Part shown: positions 63,501 through 64,000 of the stretch, piece after piece
Position numbering within the stretch: position 1 is the stretch's first letter
How the letters are laid out: every line of letters begins with the position of its first letter
Source: Solanum dulcamara
Lineage: Eukaryota; Streptophyta; Magnoliopsida; Solanales; Solanaceae
Assembly (NCBI RefSeq): GCF_947179165.1
Contig: NC_077240.1
Location: 4,161,501-4,225,500, forward strand
Length of the DNA stretch: 64,000 bases
Direction of reading: 5' to 3'
Position numbers and translations under genes: made by a program
Notes under the pieces: model-generated
Told to the model about the DNA's origin: nothing
Database searches by the model: none
The model's input: only the letters and a program-made list of their open reading frames with translations

Positions 63501-64000
63501 TTGGAAAACTACACTTAGTGGCTGTCTAATTTCCTCATCACCCTGGGTTCTGCATGTATAAAACACACCACATTGAGTTTCTACTTCAAGATTCCAAAGA
63601 TGAAAGGAATACAATAGCATCAAAAAAGATTTAAGATCACACAGAGGAATGAAAATACAGAAGCACGTGCCAAGAAAATAGATGTGCTCAAGAAAATGAA
63701 CGCATACTGCAGGTAAGTTCAGTCTCTGGTACATACCTTCTTAAAAGGCAAGAACAAGTATAAACCTCTTCAATATCAGTTGAAATTTTTAATTTTAGAT
63801 ACTGCTTGATAAGCTCGCTTAAGAAACTAACAGCCTCGACCCATCCGTCAGTGCCGACATCAGGGAGAATATAAATCTGAGACATAGTCCTCTGCAATAT
63901 AGAGGATAACTGTTTCCTTGCCCCTGCGCTTTGATACATCTCTCCCAAAACGCACAAAATCTGACAATTGCTGGCTTTGAATATGTCAATCCATTCAGGT
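57600..64000 (-). CDS. 3' part of an unrecognised multi-exon gene entering from the right
   Basis: Exon A (63737 to beyond 64000) encodes PEWIDIFKASNCQILCVLGE, then DGWVEAVSFLSELIKQYLKL, and ends LLRR at a GTATGT donor. Exon B (63501-63549) follows a TGCAG acceptor, joins in phase as TQGDEEIRQPLSVVFQ, and ends at GTAAAT. A candidate exon C (61762-61822) joins in phase as VNCKVKSFHRSLQQLASSFS. A candidate last exon starts at 57892 and would stop after a few codons (57873-57875). A and B are well supported by splice signals and phase, C moderately, the last exon weakly. The protein looks alpha-helical, perhaps a HEAT-type scaffold, but no family is recognised. A LINE fills the B-C intron. Confidence 0.55.
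58000..60400. other. probable intron or intergenic DNA
   Basis: No domains on either strand. If the weak last exon at 57873-57892 is right, this is intron of the right-edge gene. Confidence 0.35.
60413..60845. repeat. two copies of an interspersed repeat with a GATGTGGGACTTCAACA theme
   Basis: Copy one (about 60413-60640) and copy two (about 60700-60845) share AGCTCATGAGG, GACCATATAA/GATCATATAA, CACAACCGATGTGG and ACTTCAACAC, all in the same order. Both lie near TCTGATACCA/CCGATACCATGAT phrases, which are common in plant interspersed repeats. No coding potential. Confidence 0.7.
62410..63425 (+). mobile_element. 3' part of an RTE-type LINE, decayed
   Basis: With stops ignored, the plus strand reads STLSPDLFILVMVELTN and EVPWWMLFADHIV, the end of a LINE reverse transcriptase whose active-site FADD appears as FADH. 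It continues with worn C-terminal pieces (KLDGWNGN, KCANSMQ). The tail has ATTATTATT microsatellite at 63248-63279 and a closing GGGATTGAGGTGTAGTCGTC at 63399-63418, typical of plant RTE elements. Heavily mutated and 5'-truncated. Confidence 0.75.
63248..63279. repeat. (ATT)n-like microsatellite in the LINE tail
   Basis: ATTATTATTATTGCTATTAT followed by more ATTATT and an ATATAT end. Confidence 0.85.

Overview
This is a stretch of plant nuclear DNA, very probably from a nightshade (Solanaceae). It is AT-rich, its genes have introns, and it is crowded with transposable elements. The family assignment rests on three things: a basic secretory protein gene of the tobacco PRp27 type, TS/Au-type SINE fragments, and nightshade-like MITE and LTR families. 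No species can be named from the sequence alone.

Five host loci can be supported. (1) An intronless UGT84-type UDP-glucosyltransferase gene at 16513-17976 (+). (2) A six-exon 5-methylthioribose kinase gene at 31646-36558 (+), whose exons join to exactly 420 codons. (3) A two-exon basic secretory protein (PR-17-like) gene at 38160-38946 (-). (4) A short intronless gene at 46334-46525 (-) for a secreted peptide precursor ending in a PIP-type motif. (5) The 3' part of an unrecognised multi-exon gene that enters from the right edge on the minus strand. A broken second basic secretory protein copy lies at 41356-41637.

Most of the rest is mobile DNA. Two decayed Mutator-like elements bracket the window, at about 1.5-12.9 kb and 48.3-56.5 kb. 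Each holds a MURA-type transposase gene and a DUF1985/Ulp1-protease (Kaonashi-like) gene pointing toward each other, with minisatellite DNA between them. The first has been invaded by a 2156-bp solo LTR and a hAT MITE, both with perfect target-site duplications. A degenerate Ty1-copia element at 18657-23904 has both LTRs, a MITE nested in its 5' LTR, and sits inside a small tandem repeat. A second, 5'-truncated copia element at about 41640-46217 abuts the broken secretory-protein copy and carries an insert that looks like organelle DNA. Another organelle-derived mosaic at about 27.3-28.1 kb contains a large-subunit rRNA piece and a petD piece. A decayed RTE-type LINE fills an intron of the right-edge gene.

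The host genes do not form a pathway. Methylthioribose kinase belongs to methionine salvage, the UGT probably makes glucose esters of phenolic acids, and the secretory protein and PIP-like peptide are both of defence-associated families. No previously unknown enzyme system was found. The observations most worth following are the paired convergent MULE/Ulp1 modules, the unannotated-looking PIP-like peptide gene, and the organelle inserts.
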